Below are positions 28,101 to 43,100 of a stretch of DNA of 64,000 bases, piece by piece. The DNA comes from Tubiluchus corallicola (taxonomy: Eukaryota > Priapulida > Priapulimorpha > Priapulimorphida > Tubiluchidae), in the NCBI GenBank assembly GCA_030141605.1, contig JAQGDQ010000311.1, positions 216,150 through 280,149 of the forward strand, in the 5' to 3' direction. The notes below the pieces were generated by a model that worked only from the letters and a program-made list of their open reading frames with translations, was not told the origin of the DNA and ran no database searches. Position numbers and translations under genes: made by a program. Numbering within the stretch: position 1 is the first letter of the stretch; every line of letters begins with the position of its first letter.

Positions 28101-31100
28101 GACTGTGAAACTTTAAGGTCTCCAGTCATAATCAGCCGAAATATCAAAGTATTGTTTGAATAAAGTCACGTTTAATTTCGTTTATGAAATATGAGCAACA
28201 AAATAATTACAAAATAAAAGTTCTCAATTTTCTTGAAGCTTCATGATGTTTAACCATAAACATTGTTCTACTTTTACGGTTAAGATTTTTTGCTTAGCTA
28301 CTTCAGCAAACGTCTATCAGAGCAAATCACAGCAGACGAGCAAAAACAAAGTATTTTATTTATTCCAGAATTTTCTTGAAATTTGACAGTAGCTGGTTTT
28401 GGCAAAAAAAGATTTCCGTTCGGTTTCGGTGTCGGTTTCCCATGTTTCATAAATTTCTGTTTTGGTTTGCAATTTCAGTTTCAGTAACAACCCTGGGTGA
28501 AACTGACACAGCAAAACCAGTATGTGGCAACAAAAATGCTTGAAACTGTTCTTGAAACAAAAAAGTTAACGTACAAATGAAAATCAATGAAACTTCTACA
28601 AAATATCAACACTCATCAGAAGGTACTTTCACTTATTACAAAGCTTTGGTACTGCAGTTTCAAGAGTTATTCTAATTTGCGTAATTGATATTTTGCACGG
28701 ATCTTGAAAAACATCAAATCGTCTATTTTCTTAATATTTAGCATTCTAACAAGACTCTTCTTTATAGGAGCTACAACCAAGCAATCAACCCTTCTGAAGA
28801 TCTGCACTTTTTACACCAGCAGATGTAAATCAAACACTGTAATATTACTAAGGTCGTACTAAAGTTGCTGACTCAACATGAAAACAATGCTTAACAAGCA
28901 TGTCGCAGATAGAAATGGATTGAAGATGCCTAGAGGGCAGTGTAAACAATAGCAATGTGATTGAAATGTGTAACTGTAATTGGTGAATACTAGTAAATTT
29001 TTTTACTGTTAAGAAAAGTTAGCTAGCTATGCCACTGCTACTATCCAAAAAGCTCCACTACCACCATAATTACTTATACGCTTGACCAACACCGCGTGTT
29101 ATGTTCACTTCTCAAGTGTTGTACAGTAGTACCTCTGTTCTCGACCATAATTCGTTGCTAAAAAGTGTTTGAAAACCGATTTGGTTGAGAAGCGAATCAT
29201 TTATTCCCATAAGAAATAATGTAAAAGCAAATAATCCGTTCTCAAGCACCAAATGAACTGAAAGGTATTACTAAAACGAAAGATAATGATGCAAAAATGT
29301 TTATTCAAACAGTAGACATGACATAATTGATAAGAAAAACATAATAGAATTACTTTGAAAGAACAACATAATTGTTCTTGCACGGAAAAAGCAGAGAAAA
29401 ATAAGCATAGAAAGGCGATTCAAATCTTGTGTGTGACTACTTTCTGGCGCGGTCGGTTACGCTCGGCTCTACTCGGCTCGCCGCGCATGCGTTCGTCACG
29501 TGTTCGGCGATTGGTCGAGTACCGAAATTCTGGTCAAGAGCGGAGAAAATTTCAGCTCGCATTTCCTGGTCGGAAACCGATTTGTACGAGTACGGAGACG
29601 TTTGAAAACGGAGGTATGACTGTAATATATGACTGTATTCTTTGCAAACAGAACAAGCTATCTTCTGGTGCACAAACACTATTCACCGATTTCATCAGAA
29701 TTGATTAACTCATTTATAGGACTTTCTAATTCTATTAATGAAACCATGCAGATAAAGAAGCAATGCCATTCAATGTATACGTGATTTCAATTCTAATAAT
29801 TAGTCCAAAAATGTTTCGCAAATGGGTTTTTCAAAGTAGATGATTGCATCAAATCGCAATTTCAAATTTATTGCAATTTTTTGGAAAAAAATGGATGCTT
29901 TCCTTAATAAAAAAATGATAAAAACTGCAGGTAATTTGGTCATACAACATACACAGTTAATTTTACCTGCATTCTTCATCTAGCAAGGCAATTAACCCAG
30001 TTGGTTTTCCTCCAATCAAGTTTAAGCACAGCGTGTTGTCAATGAATGATATATTGCTCCATTTAATGCCTTCCCTTATGTACTCTTCTTGCTCAAACTT
30101 AAAAACATGCTGGTTGAAGTAAAACTGCAGCTGCTCGTTCGCATAGTTGATATTGAACTGTTCAAAATTGTTCTTGTCAAAGTCCTCAAAGCCAAAGATG
30201 TCGAGAACGCCGATAGAATTTCGCTAAAAAAATTTAAAAAGCATAATTTAGCTTTTTATCTATTTCTTAAAATACAAATCTACCTCCTAGTGAAAAAATG
30301 TATCACCAAATTTTCATTCCTAACATATTTTACGGTCCAACTGCATAGTCCACACTGCTGAAAGTTGTCAAGGAGTGTTGCAACCAGTTCCTCTGTCAAG
30401 TTACTCTAACCTGAAGGGGGCAAACTTTTTGCAATAGTCTCTAATGTTCTGAATTTAATGAAAATTAAATTTTCCCAATAACAAAATTATTTCTAGTTGT
30501 TGCAGCACTCATTTTAGGATAAAATTTGAAATATGTGTTTTAATTAAAATACACTAAAATGGCAGTCTGTCCATCATAATTTTGTTTTATAAAATTTCAA
30601 AGTAGCTTTGTTAAGCGTGTTATTCTATATGAGTTATAGGATAGTGCAAACTGAAATTGCCTGCAAGTACACTGCTGGGCTGAAAGTGAAGTTGCTTACA
30701 TTGCTTTAATATTAGTACAGTGAAACAATGTTCTACAATACAATACTCTGCTTTAATATTAGTACAGCGAAACAATGTTCTACAATACAATACTCTGCTT
30801 TAATATTAGTACAGCGAAACAATGTTCTACAATACAATACTCTGCTTTAATATTAGTACAGCGAAACAATGTTCTACAATGCAATACTCTGCTTTAATAT
30901 TAGTACAACAAAACAATGTTCTACAATACAATACTCTGCTTTAATATTAGTACAGCAAAACAAGGTTCTACAACACAATACTCTGCTTTAATATTAGTAC
31001 AGCGAAACGCATGTTCTACAATGCAATACTCTGCTTTAATATTAGTACAGCAAAACAATGTTCTACAATACAATACTCTGCTTTAATATTAGTACAGCGA

Positions 31101-34100
31101 AACAATGTTCTACAATACAATACTCTGCTTTAATACTAGTACAGCGAAACAATGTTCTACAATACAATACTCTGCTTTAACATTAGTACAGCGAAACAAT
31201 GTTCTACAATACAATACTCTGCTTTAATATTAGTACAGCAAAACAATCCTCTACAATACAATACTCTGCTTTAATATTAGTACAGCGAAACAATCTTCTA
31301 CAACACAATACTATCAAACTGAAGCTTATTTCACATTATTTCATTATCGTTAACATAAATGTAAATTTATCTAAAAACTGACTCACATGATGATCTCCTC
31401 TGAGTGTGTCCTTCTTCGACATGAGAGCGTGGTTCAACTGCAAGACAATCCAATCAAAGATGGCGCCATACAGGCATTTAGCTACAGCATCACGTGTTGC
31501 AATAGCCTGTAATTAATAACAAATAGCACTGTAGAATTTTTATTGCTAATTACAATAAGTATTTGCTTAACAATGCTAGTTGGCTTAGAACTTACAACAT
31601 GCTGTGATAATCTAGGAAGCCATTAAAATAAGCTGTTTATAGACAATAATGCAAAAGCAAACTATCTACTGAAAATAATGTTAAGTGCACAATTTTGTTC
31701 TTCACTAAAAATGTATACTGAATAAGTTAAAATTATGAATATGTAAAATATTTTGATATATGGTTCTAGCTAACTGCAGTTAAAAAGTTTTTAAACGAAC
31801 ATAGTGACTTGTACAGTCTGCATAGCCACTAAACAACAGGTAATTGTGTAATTATTTTTACATAATATGGTGCACAATACTTACTTAAATTTCATTTAAA
31901 ACTTGAACCTAAGATGATGTTTCTTAGACACGCATACTTTTCTTTAAAAAAATTAACAACTTGACTCAACGTGTACACATAACAGAGTATTGTACAGAGG
32001 AATTTCATCAAAATAGACATTTGCCACTAGGTGAAGTGTGCCTGCAATAATGGCAGAGAAGCTGACCCCTCTAGGCTCAAGCCAACAAATACATAAATAT
32101 GGCAGACTAACATTTAAGAAAGTGACACAGTGCCAAAACATTAGTGCAATTTTAATGTGAATGTAAGGTCATTAATCTGTTTGACATTTGTTGTTAAGGG
32201 ACAAAATGAATAGCGAAATTTCGACACTTGTCACTAAGATGGATGTTAGACTTAGACGACTTTTGTTTCTGAAATAACGTAGTTTTTTGTTTTTAAAACT
32301 GTGTGAGTAATTTGAATACCAAAACTATCACTCACGTGTTTATTAAATTTTGGATACCTATAATAAGAAAAAAGCAAAACAATCTGATCCAGCATTAAAT
32401 TCACCCTGCCCCAATCATACAACTCATAATGGCTTTCAAGTTAATTATAATGCAGCTCACCGAAAAACCACCAGCTAATACAGAAATCACTTTTTTCTTC
32501 CACACAGCTGTTAAGGCTGATTCCTCCTTAAAGAAATTTTCCCTTCAACAACTTAATGTTAAAAACATGTTCAAGAAGTACACCATGATTTTGAATCAAC
32601 ATGTAGAATTTTACCATTTCTCCCAAAGCCTCTAAAATGTAATTACAGATGTCGATCAACCCATCTGTATTTATCCTATCCCTTCAGCATGAAATACAGT
32701 CTCAATTAATTGTGTGCCACTGACTGTATTAAAACACATGTTTGCATTTATCTTTAGCACCATCTTCAATCTAAAGATGTTATCAGTCAATCGCTAAGTG
32801 AGAACTGTAATTTGTCTTACCTCAGACATGTTGAAGTTCATCACTAAGGTTTCGCCTCTTGCCGTTGTTTTCTTACTGGTCAGTGCTGTGTTCAGCGTTT
32901 CTTCCTTGACCTATGTGAACAAAAAATGCTCTATCTATTGCATTTAACTGCAAAAGAGTCAAAAGAGTGATTTCATGTATTTAAGTTTTAACAGAACGCT
33001 AAGATAATTTTCTATTGCTTCTCTAAATCAGCTCATCGTCTGTCTCACCGATCACAGAAATTGAACATCTGTTTAGTGAAATTTACCTTCTAGAATGCAG
33101 AAACACATCGTTTTCTGGAAGACTACAGAAAAAATTAACAACAACAGTGAGAGCCCGAGTGGTTCTGTGTCCAGCTACCTAACCTGCTGGATAACACATG
33201 TGCCAACTGTTGCCTTCAATACAACCAAATGCTACAACTTGTTCTTAGACAACCTCTTCTTAAGAAAAAGTACAGTTTGCCTTCGAAACAATCAAATCTG
33301 TACAATAAAGGCAAGCCCTTATGAAAATTCATAGGCGAAAATGATTTTTTAATATGTTGTCAATGTGTTGCAGAAACACTCCACACACAAATAGCACGAC
33401 ATGGACGACTAGCCAACAAGACCGACAGCAGTACAACAAACAGCTCATTGTTACAGCACCAAGATTCATTCTCCTGAAAATTGTTTAGTTTAAACCCAAA
33501 CATGGAATAGAACCATGTTCTTTCGAATCTACTGTGCAGCTAAACAAATTATCGGTTCGGTTTTCAAACACTACTACAGGCAGCCAGTTACAAAGCCATA
33601 ACATGAGCGATATATAAAGTTTTATTCTCCTGAAAATAATTAGTTTAAACCCAATCATAGAATCGAACCACATTCTTTCGAATCTAAAGCAATAACATTG
33701 CCCAGTTCAGCAAATTATCGGTTTTCTGCAATTATAAAGCCATAACACGAGCGATATATAAAGTTTTGTTCTCCTGAAAATAATTAGTTTAAACCCAGTC
33801 ATAGAATCGAACCATATTCTTTCGAATCTAAAGCAATAACATTGCCCAGTTCAGCAAATTATCGGTTTTCCGCAATTATAAAGCCATAACACGAGCGATA
33901 TATAAAGCTTTGTTCTCCTGAAAATATTTAGTTTAAACCCAGTCATGAAATTGAACCATGTTCTTTCGAATCTAAAGCAAGCACACTGCCATAAAGACAT
34001 AACATGAACGAAATATAAAGAATACCTTGAGAGTGTTTGATATGACTTGAACAACAGCTGGATTGCTAACCATGACCACTTCATCTTGATAGTGATGACT

Positions 34101-37100
34101 AGATTTGTGCTGTAAGCAAACACTACATGTTCAGTAAATACACATTTACGTAGATTACATTTTGCATAAACAATTAAAAATAAATAAAATGAAACAATGA
34201 TGATGCTGATCAAATTATGATTAGCTTAATAACAATTAAAAGTCGAACAGAAATACAAAATGAGACAAAGTTTCACTTTTACCTTAGGTTGCTTTGAATC
34301 TTGAATTTTTGTTAAAATTTCATGATAATACTGAATGCTAGAATGAATTACAAAAATCTTAGTAAAAGGCTTTATCAAGACTAACTAACCTAATCATTAA
34401 AACTTAAAACTGAGCAACTTTTTCATACCTTGACTTTGAAGTTTATGTTGCCTATATGAAGTACAGCAGCCAGCACTGTGAATAATCTGAAATAAAAAGG
34501 AATCAACTCTTGTAAACATAAAGTTGTAAGGGAGAAGTGTCGCTGAATAGACGGTTCCCGGAACAACTTCAGCTGCGACTTCGAAAAATCATGTCTTATT
34601 ATCAAATCATTCAATATTATTTGATAAACACAATGATGCAAGTATTCAAATAGTCAAAGTTAGGCAACACTCAGCGAGATACGCAAAGGCAAGGGATGGG
34701 TAACTGCATGGAAAACTGACTTTGCCATAGTTTTTCATCTTGTTGATGAAGGATGCACACGAACTATAGCTGCACACTTATCAAGGACAGCTCTCTCAGC
34801 ATAATCAATGGTTTATTGTATTATAAATAAATAAACATTACTTTACTGCATTATAAATAAACACCTTAATTAATTAAAACACGGGATGACAGTGTATCAT
34901 CGACAGCTTTAAAAAGCTCCAAAACTGGAAATTCCTCAGAACAACAAGCAAATAAAACAATGTGTATATATGTCTTCGTTTATTGCTTCTAGGTATATGC
35001 AGAATTACTGGATGTGAACAACAGGTACAGATTACATAACAAAATTTAGAAAAAACGGTGTGTGTAGCACTGCCACAGCGTTTTTGTTTGAGATATTCGT
35101 CATGTCGGACAAAGGCCAATGGGTCAGCAGGGCAAAAAATTCAAGTAAAAAAGCGCTACTGCACTTGTTGACCGTAGTTTTAGCTTAGCCAGGATTGAAC
35201 AATACTAGATTCGGCAACTCCTAAACGACTTAGCCACATTCAGGTCTTGGTAAACACTTGCAGAAAAGTACGTGAACGATTATAACTCGGGGAACTGATA
35301 CAGGTTACCATGTGGAATAGATTTAAACGATTTTCGAGTGTTTATTTAATTACTGAAATGCTTTTACGAATGCAATGAAGCATAAAAATGCAAACTGGCT
35401 TGTGTTAGTGGTACAGATTTTCCAGTGCGAATGAACTTGAAATAAACTTGTTTGGCAAGAATAGAGCTGTCGTGTAAATTGTATAAGGGAAAGCAAATAA
35501 AAGAACATTTGATTGTGTCCATAAAATGCTTAGGTACACCGTAAAGCATATGAAAGCAGTTCATAATGGTTACTCAGCAAAGAAAAAGATGCTTCTTATA
35601 GAGCAGTTGCAGAATCATGGGCGAGTGTATGTATCACGTTTAGAGAAAGTTGACACATTTGTTGATGGTAATTTAAAAATGTAAATGGCAGTGTGGCAGA
35701 TGATATTACCCAGATGAAGCTTTCTGAGAGTCACCTATCAATTCACTAACCAGGTCTTGTGCTGCTTCACGGTAGCAGCCAAATGGTACCGTTATCATTC
35801 AGCAATTTGCCTCACAGGATATAGAAAAAAATCTGAATATTACAAATTTTATTTCAATTAATCATTTCAATTAACTTCCTGTATTATTATCTGCCATCTG
35901 AAAATATTAATATTGTATTATTGACGTGAACCAGGGATGAAAATCATTTAAGTCAGTAAAAAAAATGAGCACCGAGCGTAATAGTAATTTTACCCTACTT
36001 TTGGAAGAACTAGAACATTGTATTCCTACCGTCTTTGTTTAACAGAAGTGAATCCAACTAGTTCCATCGACTGTCGGAGGCGAGAGAACTCATAAGCGTC
36101 ATCGACGCCTTCCAACGTGTAGCAATTGCTCTGAAAAATTTCAATATTTTCCTGTTACTTCACATTAATTATTTATGATCTTTATTTCACAATGTGAGCT
36201 TGCAAACCAAAACCATCCGTAAGTCGGCATAGTTAAAACTACGTTATGATGCTTCAAAACAGAACGCACCAAAAATTTGGTAAAATGTCGATTTTTCATT
36301 TTTATGAAAACAAATGCTAAATACACTGGACATTTATATTCTAGCATCAAATTATCAGCAAAATGTCCAGAAGATACTAAACAATTGATTTTATAACTCC
36401 TTACCCACTTTTCTGTCTAGAAACTAGTGCTGCAATTGTAAAAAAACTTGTATTTTCTAACTCCGATTGTAGCTCGTGGCAGCAGCCATTTCGTTTCGGG
36501 TTTTCCTGTTGACAAGACCAGATTTTCGTCAGAAAAAGCCATCTACTGGATTTAAACGTAACTTCAATTTGTTTTTGTAAAATCCATAGTAACCACACTT
36601 TTTACGGTTGCTAAGTGTTTTGTAGAGACGTGGCAAAAAAACAATGGCTGACTTTAACAGTGATTTTCTCAAGATTGTTTTCCAGTGTGTAGCCTGCACC
36701 TCAACTTCAACGTGGATTATCTCAGCTTAGAAATAAGATAGAGCGATGAGCTTGGTATCAAAACGATCCTAATGTAATGGAGGTTCAGGTTGTGTGAATA
36801 ACTAGCGAAGGTTAATTGCCGACTTATGGATGATTTTGCTATGCCAAGCACACAAATCATCATTTAACAATGGGAATGAACCAATAATAACAATATTTAG
36901 AGATCATGTCCACATACAGGCAATAAAAAACATGAACAAATTTGAGTCCGAATATATTTGAACGGGGAACTTTCTTGAAAAATGATGAAGCTTATCAGTC
37001 CTAGAGGGTGGCCCAAAAGTTCTATTACGTACAGTGCCCATACTAAGTAATTAAGAAGTATAAATCATTAAAAACTGATAGTAGTGTTGCTTATCCAAAT

Positions 37101-40100
37101 ACAGTTAATCACAATAAGGATTATTAATATTTCGGAAAATCGTTCCCACCTTCATCAGTTTACATAAAATTAAATACACAGCATTTAACAAATGTGAATC
37201 TTATTTTGCATTTTATAATAGTAGGCTAGCAATACAACAGCATTAGCAATGTCCAAATTCCAAGTCTTAAACAAAAGTGTCCAGCCACACACTCAACACA
37301 TGGGTCACTCAACACATGTGTACAAAACGGTCAGGACACTGCAAACTGCTTAAATAAACTCTGCATAATGTTAATAGTAAATAGAGCATACCCCTGTAAT
37401 CAGTAAAACATCAATGTCTTAGTATTTGAGCAACTTAAATATTTAGTGAGTAAACATATAGTGAAAGTAATAGCAATGCCCACGGAGTACAACCTGCAAT
37501 ACTGTTGCTAGGATCAGGAAGATGGAGTTAAGCATAAAGGAAATATGTCACACTTTCTATGCAAATATGGAGACTTTAGTACCTGCCATGAATTAAGTCA
37601 AAAGACTAATCCTGTATAAGTCCTTTGTAACAAACTATGAATGCAACACTCACACTAAAAGGCATTCAGGAGAATATGAAATGCTGGTCACTTAAACCAT
37701 TTGTGTTTATCTTGGTGACTTGAAGGAAAACCGGACGATTGTTTAGACTCAATCTTATTTTAATTTACTGTTCAAAATATACATATTCTTACTTATAAAA
37801 GTTAGCAATTGATTCTTATATTTGAATAATTAGCTTAGAAAGTTAATTAACGGCAACCGAACACAGCTATTGCTTACGTCAGAAACTAATCACAGTTTAT
37901 GCAATGGCAGGCATCTTTCCTTGCGCATCAAGCACATTTGCTTAAGTGTGACAGTACTGCTTGATGTCACGAAAAATGGGCTCTACGTCATATGACGTCA
38001 GAAACTTACACTGCAGCTCATGATCACTGTTATCACTGTACCGCGTTCTATTCGTCAGCCACGCGAATGTGACAAAAAGGCGCCGCTGCCAATCTTAGTA
38101 GATTCACTGAGCCGCGCATAGCTTTGAAAGTTTAACGAAATTTGAATATCCGAGGTAATTATTATTTAATCTAAGCTTTGATTTAACATAAGCTATTGTA
38201 GTTTTCAATATTTTACAGCATTCTTTATTCTGAACTAAAGTTTACACAATCACCCGGTTTTTTAGGCCATTTGTGCCTATACCTAACATCCAAATGTGCT
38301 GTTCCAAGTTTTTTGGAACACTGTGACCTACTAACTGTTTTTTAACGCGCTGGGAACACACACGTGCATCCATGCAGGTGGTGCAGATTGCAACAATACG
38401 TCACCCCATTTAACCATTTGCAAAGAACAATATTTGACTTAACGTAAAAACATGGCCGTGCGCCATTATCTAGACCGAGAAAAACAATGGAAGACAAACA
38501 AAACAAAAACCAGACCTCGAGTGTTTTTACAGGTGCTCCAAACTTAAAAACCGCAAAGCTGTCACACGTAAAATATCAAGTAAAAAAAAATTGTGACTAT
38601 GCTTGCTCAAACGTTTGCTTAAACGGCTATAATGCAGTGAATCCACAATCAAAGCAGATGAACAAACTTTTTAGTGTAGTACGTAAATATACATAAAACT
38701 AATTACATTTAAAATAAAAACGTATATGACGTGCCGTAGCAAGGAACTTAAAAATAAAATTTTACATATAAGACATGACTAAAGTTAGTATGCTTTGATT
38801 TCTGGTTTTCTTTTTAGCTTTTCATCCAACCTTAACTGATTTTGACATCGATCGAAACCAGTCTTTTGAAATTCCTCCGATTTAAATTTTGACTGGCGAT
38901 GACACTAAAGTTAGAAACAAAATGCCAAATCTCAATCCATCAGACTGACAAGAAGTTTTTGACAAGAAGTTATTCCATCTTTACATTACTGTATCTGCTT
39001 TACCGTAAATTTATGCATATAGTATAACTATTATTATTCACAATGTAACCTCGTATTTTATTCTCAAGAATTTCTCAAGTATATATATATATATATATAC
39101 AAACACCTAAAAAATGTCATGAGCCTGTAAGTAAACTTGTATTTTTAACAAGGGGCAGCTGACCAAGTGACCAATAGGTCTTTCGATGAAAAGAAAAGTA
39201 ATTATGTCGAATTTTAACTGCTACTGAGAAAATAAAATTGAATTGAATTGAGCCGTAAGCTGAAGTGCATCTGAAATTCAGCGAAGTGTACAGACCACTA
39301 TACGTTCTCATTATTAAAAATGTAGTTTTGCAAAAAGGTAAAACGCCTCCTCGGCAAACTCTGGGAGACTGTTTCAAAGCAAGACATCAGACGTGTCATT
39401 GGACATGTTCCGGGGGTTCATTCCACTGAATGTGTGAGACTGGACAGACTTGACATCCTGCAGTTTTTTCAAGCAGGCAAAAATTTATACAAGAAGGCTA
39501 AGACACCTTCATTAATCCTTAACGAAGTCCAAACAACAATTAGAGATTTTTATGCAAAGATTTAACTGGAAATGGTGGCTGATATTGGAGTTTCATGTGT
39601 TAATCATTAGCAGAATAATGTGCTTTGAACAAGATAGTAAAAATACAGAAGCTTAGCAGCAAAGTAGTTCTTTTTAGATTTTCGTCCAACTTGACTAAAA
39701 GAATAGCTAAAGTTTTGGTTCACTATATGTTGTTAAAAAACTATAAAAAATACAATTTGCATACCGATTTCTGCGACACCCTGTACATAAAAAGGTAATG
39801 TTTGTTAAAAAACTATAAAAAATACAATTTGCATACTGATTTCTGAGACACCCTGTATATAAAAAGGTAATGTTTGTTAAAAAACTATAAAAAATACAAT
39901 TTGCATACTGATTTCTGAGACACCCTGTATATAGAAAGGTAAAAGAAAAAACTTAATACACATGTAGTACTAAAATAAACCCACTTTTTGCACTCTGGCA
40001 AAGGTGCGCTGATAGCCTACCTGATTTAAATAGTGAAACTCTTCCGGTTTGCCAAGAGAGAGCGCTAACTTTTCCTCTTCCGATGCCCCTGCCAGCAGGT

Positions 40101-43100
40101 GATAGAAAACATGGTAGTTGCGTTCATTCTGCGCCTGAGACACGATCCGGGATTTCTCCAGGAGGTACTTTTCAACGACCGCCCTGTAAAAGATGTAATA
40201 ACAATCATTTTTGACTAGATGGCTTTGTCAATAGTCAAGCGAATAACATGCCATAATCATATAACATTTCATACAGCATCGTATGGAAAGTTCTAACTCT
40301 TTAGATCATTTTCAAAGTCTGGACTCCAATTGTCAATCTCCTCATGCAGTCATACAGGTAATTTTTTTGTGCTTTAACTATCTGCCTATTTATTTTACCT
40401 CAGATCATGAAAAATCGCTTTGTAATTTTTTACATTATGATATATTATGACTCCATTATACATTCGCTTGCTTATGTCTAAGAATTATGCTTGTGTTATA
40501 AAGTAAATTTCAGTTGCCATTGTTATTATGTTCCTGTTGTCTGATTTTTATTTCAGTTCTTGTTTCAGTTCTTATTTCAGTTATTTTCAGTTTGATTTTT
40601 TTATTATGCACTAATTATTACTGTGTATGAATTGTACTAACATGTTATGAGCATATCAATTTAATGTCATTCGTAACAATTAACTTTTTATTATAAGCAG
40701 TACTAACACTAATACACTGTAGCATAGCGCCTATAATAATCATCACTAGCCAAAGGGCAGCTGACTAGATGACCAATTGGTCTTTCGCTGCCCTTTCTTC
40801 ACATTTTTGTTACCAAATTAATTGTATTATAACTGTGCGTGTGTTACAATATAAATAAAAAGATTATTATTATTGTTATTATTCTAGTGTCCAATTGCAA
40901 ACCTGGCCATTCATTCTGTTCAGTAAAGCACCCTGGATGCACAAGCAACAAAACTTGTCGAAATGAAAGTAAGTGAAGTATAACTTGAAATTAAAGCTTA
41001 TAGTAAAAGCTGTTTTTAATTAAAAATGTTGATTAATTTTTAATTTGTAATTTAAAATTATTTTCACATATTACTGACTAATCCAGCTATGCAAGTATAA
41101 CATATGCATGTGCTACTAATTAACAACTGCTGCTATACAAGAATAATGCATTAGATAAAACATAATAATGATATTTAAATCTTTAACGTTTAATTTACAT
41201 AGCTCACAGTGCTAATCTATGTAGAGTTTTGTTATCAACTTAGTGGAAGGGTGGTAGAATTGATGATTTCTCGGACTTTTCACCACCCTGTCTCTCTTAG
41301 TAGTCACATCATTTGTTAATGCTATGTTGATTATGTTATTGAGAGAAATAAATTATTCTGTATTCTGTAGCTGTCATGTTTAGACGTCCAACTCCATAGC
41401 AGAAAATGTCTGACATAATCACAGCCAATGAGAATGTTGTCTAAGCATTCGAAAACCAATGGATTGCTTGCTAATTTCTCCTAAGAGAATTTTTAAATTT
41501 TAACATTTTATTAACTTTTTCTTCAAGTCAAAGACTACAGTGATACGTCCATACTTCAGGATTTGTTAAATGGCCCCTGATCATGAAAATTTACAGCAAA
41601 ACTATTTCAAACCTGTTGTTCATAGTTTCAGGGTATTTATTGCAGACAAAACATTCCACATTGAAACAGTTTATGATTCCCTTAAATTTTAAAATCAAGT
41701 GTACACCGACCACCCCTTTAACACAATGGAACGCTCTGTTTTGATACCGAAATTCTTCAAATTTCTAAAATGAAACTGAAGAGAAAGAAATGGTGAAGCA
41801 GACATTTTCGAAAACGTTTCTTCGTGGATTTCTCAGCCAAAAACCTCACACTATCAGCAGCTAATCAGCTTTGCTGAGATAATTAACACATTTAGTATTT
41901 ACAATTCATTAGCTAGGATAGGGTGAAGTAAAAACAAAGAGCAAAACTACTAAGTTAAGGCTACAAAGGATGATTCAGACAAATAAAGCTGAATTAAAAA
42001 AGTAGCAAAGTAATATAAAAAATTTTGGCATGATTTGCCTCTTATTTGCTAATACAAGTATTTGTCTAGAATTAGTTCCTAAAATCCACACAAGTACTGA
42101 AAACTCCTAGAGGGTTTTAAATGAATGGACTGACCGTTCCCCAAGTGGAGTTAAAAACATCATTAATTAACTACATTAACACTTTGCAGATCAGTAAAAA
42201 AAACTGACAGGTCCACAACAATGAAAGCAACCATTTGGTCATTCTAGGCACCTCCAGAACCACTGGAGTGTTCACATACAGCCTGCACACAAATGCTATT
42301 TTGGGTCCCTAACTCGCTGACCCCCATTTGTAATCTATCAAAAGCCAATAATCTTCTACTAATAAACGTATTTGCCAGGAATGTTAGAGCAAATTAGGCC
42401 TGCAGTAAATTCAGTAATAAAATACTAAACTTAATATGCTGAACACATGTCTGAATAGAAACTTCAAATTTGCACCAAGTCCGAGGCATATGGGACAAGA
42501 AATCGCAAGACAGTCTCAGATGGTCCACAATCCACTGACAAGCAGTCACTAGACTGACTTAACTTATGCTTTTTGTTCCAGCGAGATGAGAAAACCACTT
42601 CATTTGTCTTTTGTTTAGCAAGTTGGAAGTCCAAACCGTTCAATAAGTAAATACGTAAACCTATCTCAAAGTTACTCACATGGAAAGATTTGTATTGATA
42701 TGGCATTAATAAAGCAATTTTGAGTATTCAGAAAAAAGCACAAAGTAAGTTGTAATTTACAGGGTTCCCACAGAATTTAAAAATAAATTTCCCTGATTTT
42801 TCATGACTTTTCCTTGAACAAGTATTGACTTTCCATGACCGAGGTAGCAGAAATTGCATTACCAGTACACATATTCAAACGTTTTTTTGTATGGACATTG
42901 ACACACACATATATATAATGTGTATACATAATATAATAATGTAATATATAATGTGTCGGCCAATCATTATTTTTGGAACAAAATTTCCCTGACCTTTCGC
43001 TAAATTTTCATCATTTTCCCCGACTTTCTACCAAATTATCTTCTTCCCTGATTTTTCCATGACTTTCGAGAAATGCCTGTATTTTCAAGGACTTTCCCTG

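Noticed and set aside
29437-29708. Frames inside the GC-richer block of the 29122 element
   Set aside because: They lie inside a MITE with inverted ends and resemble no transposase.
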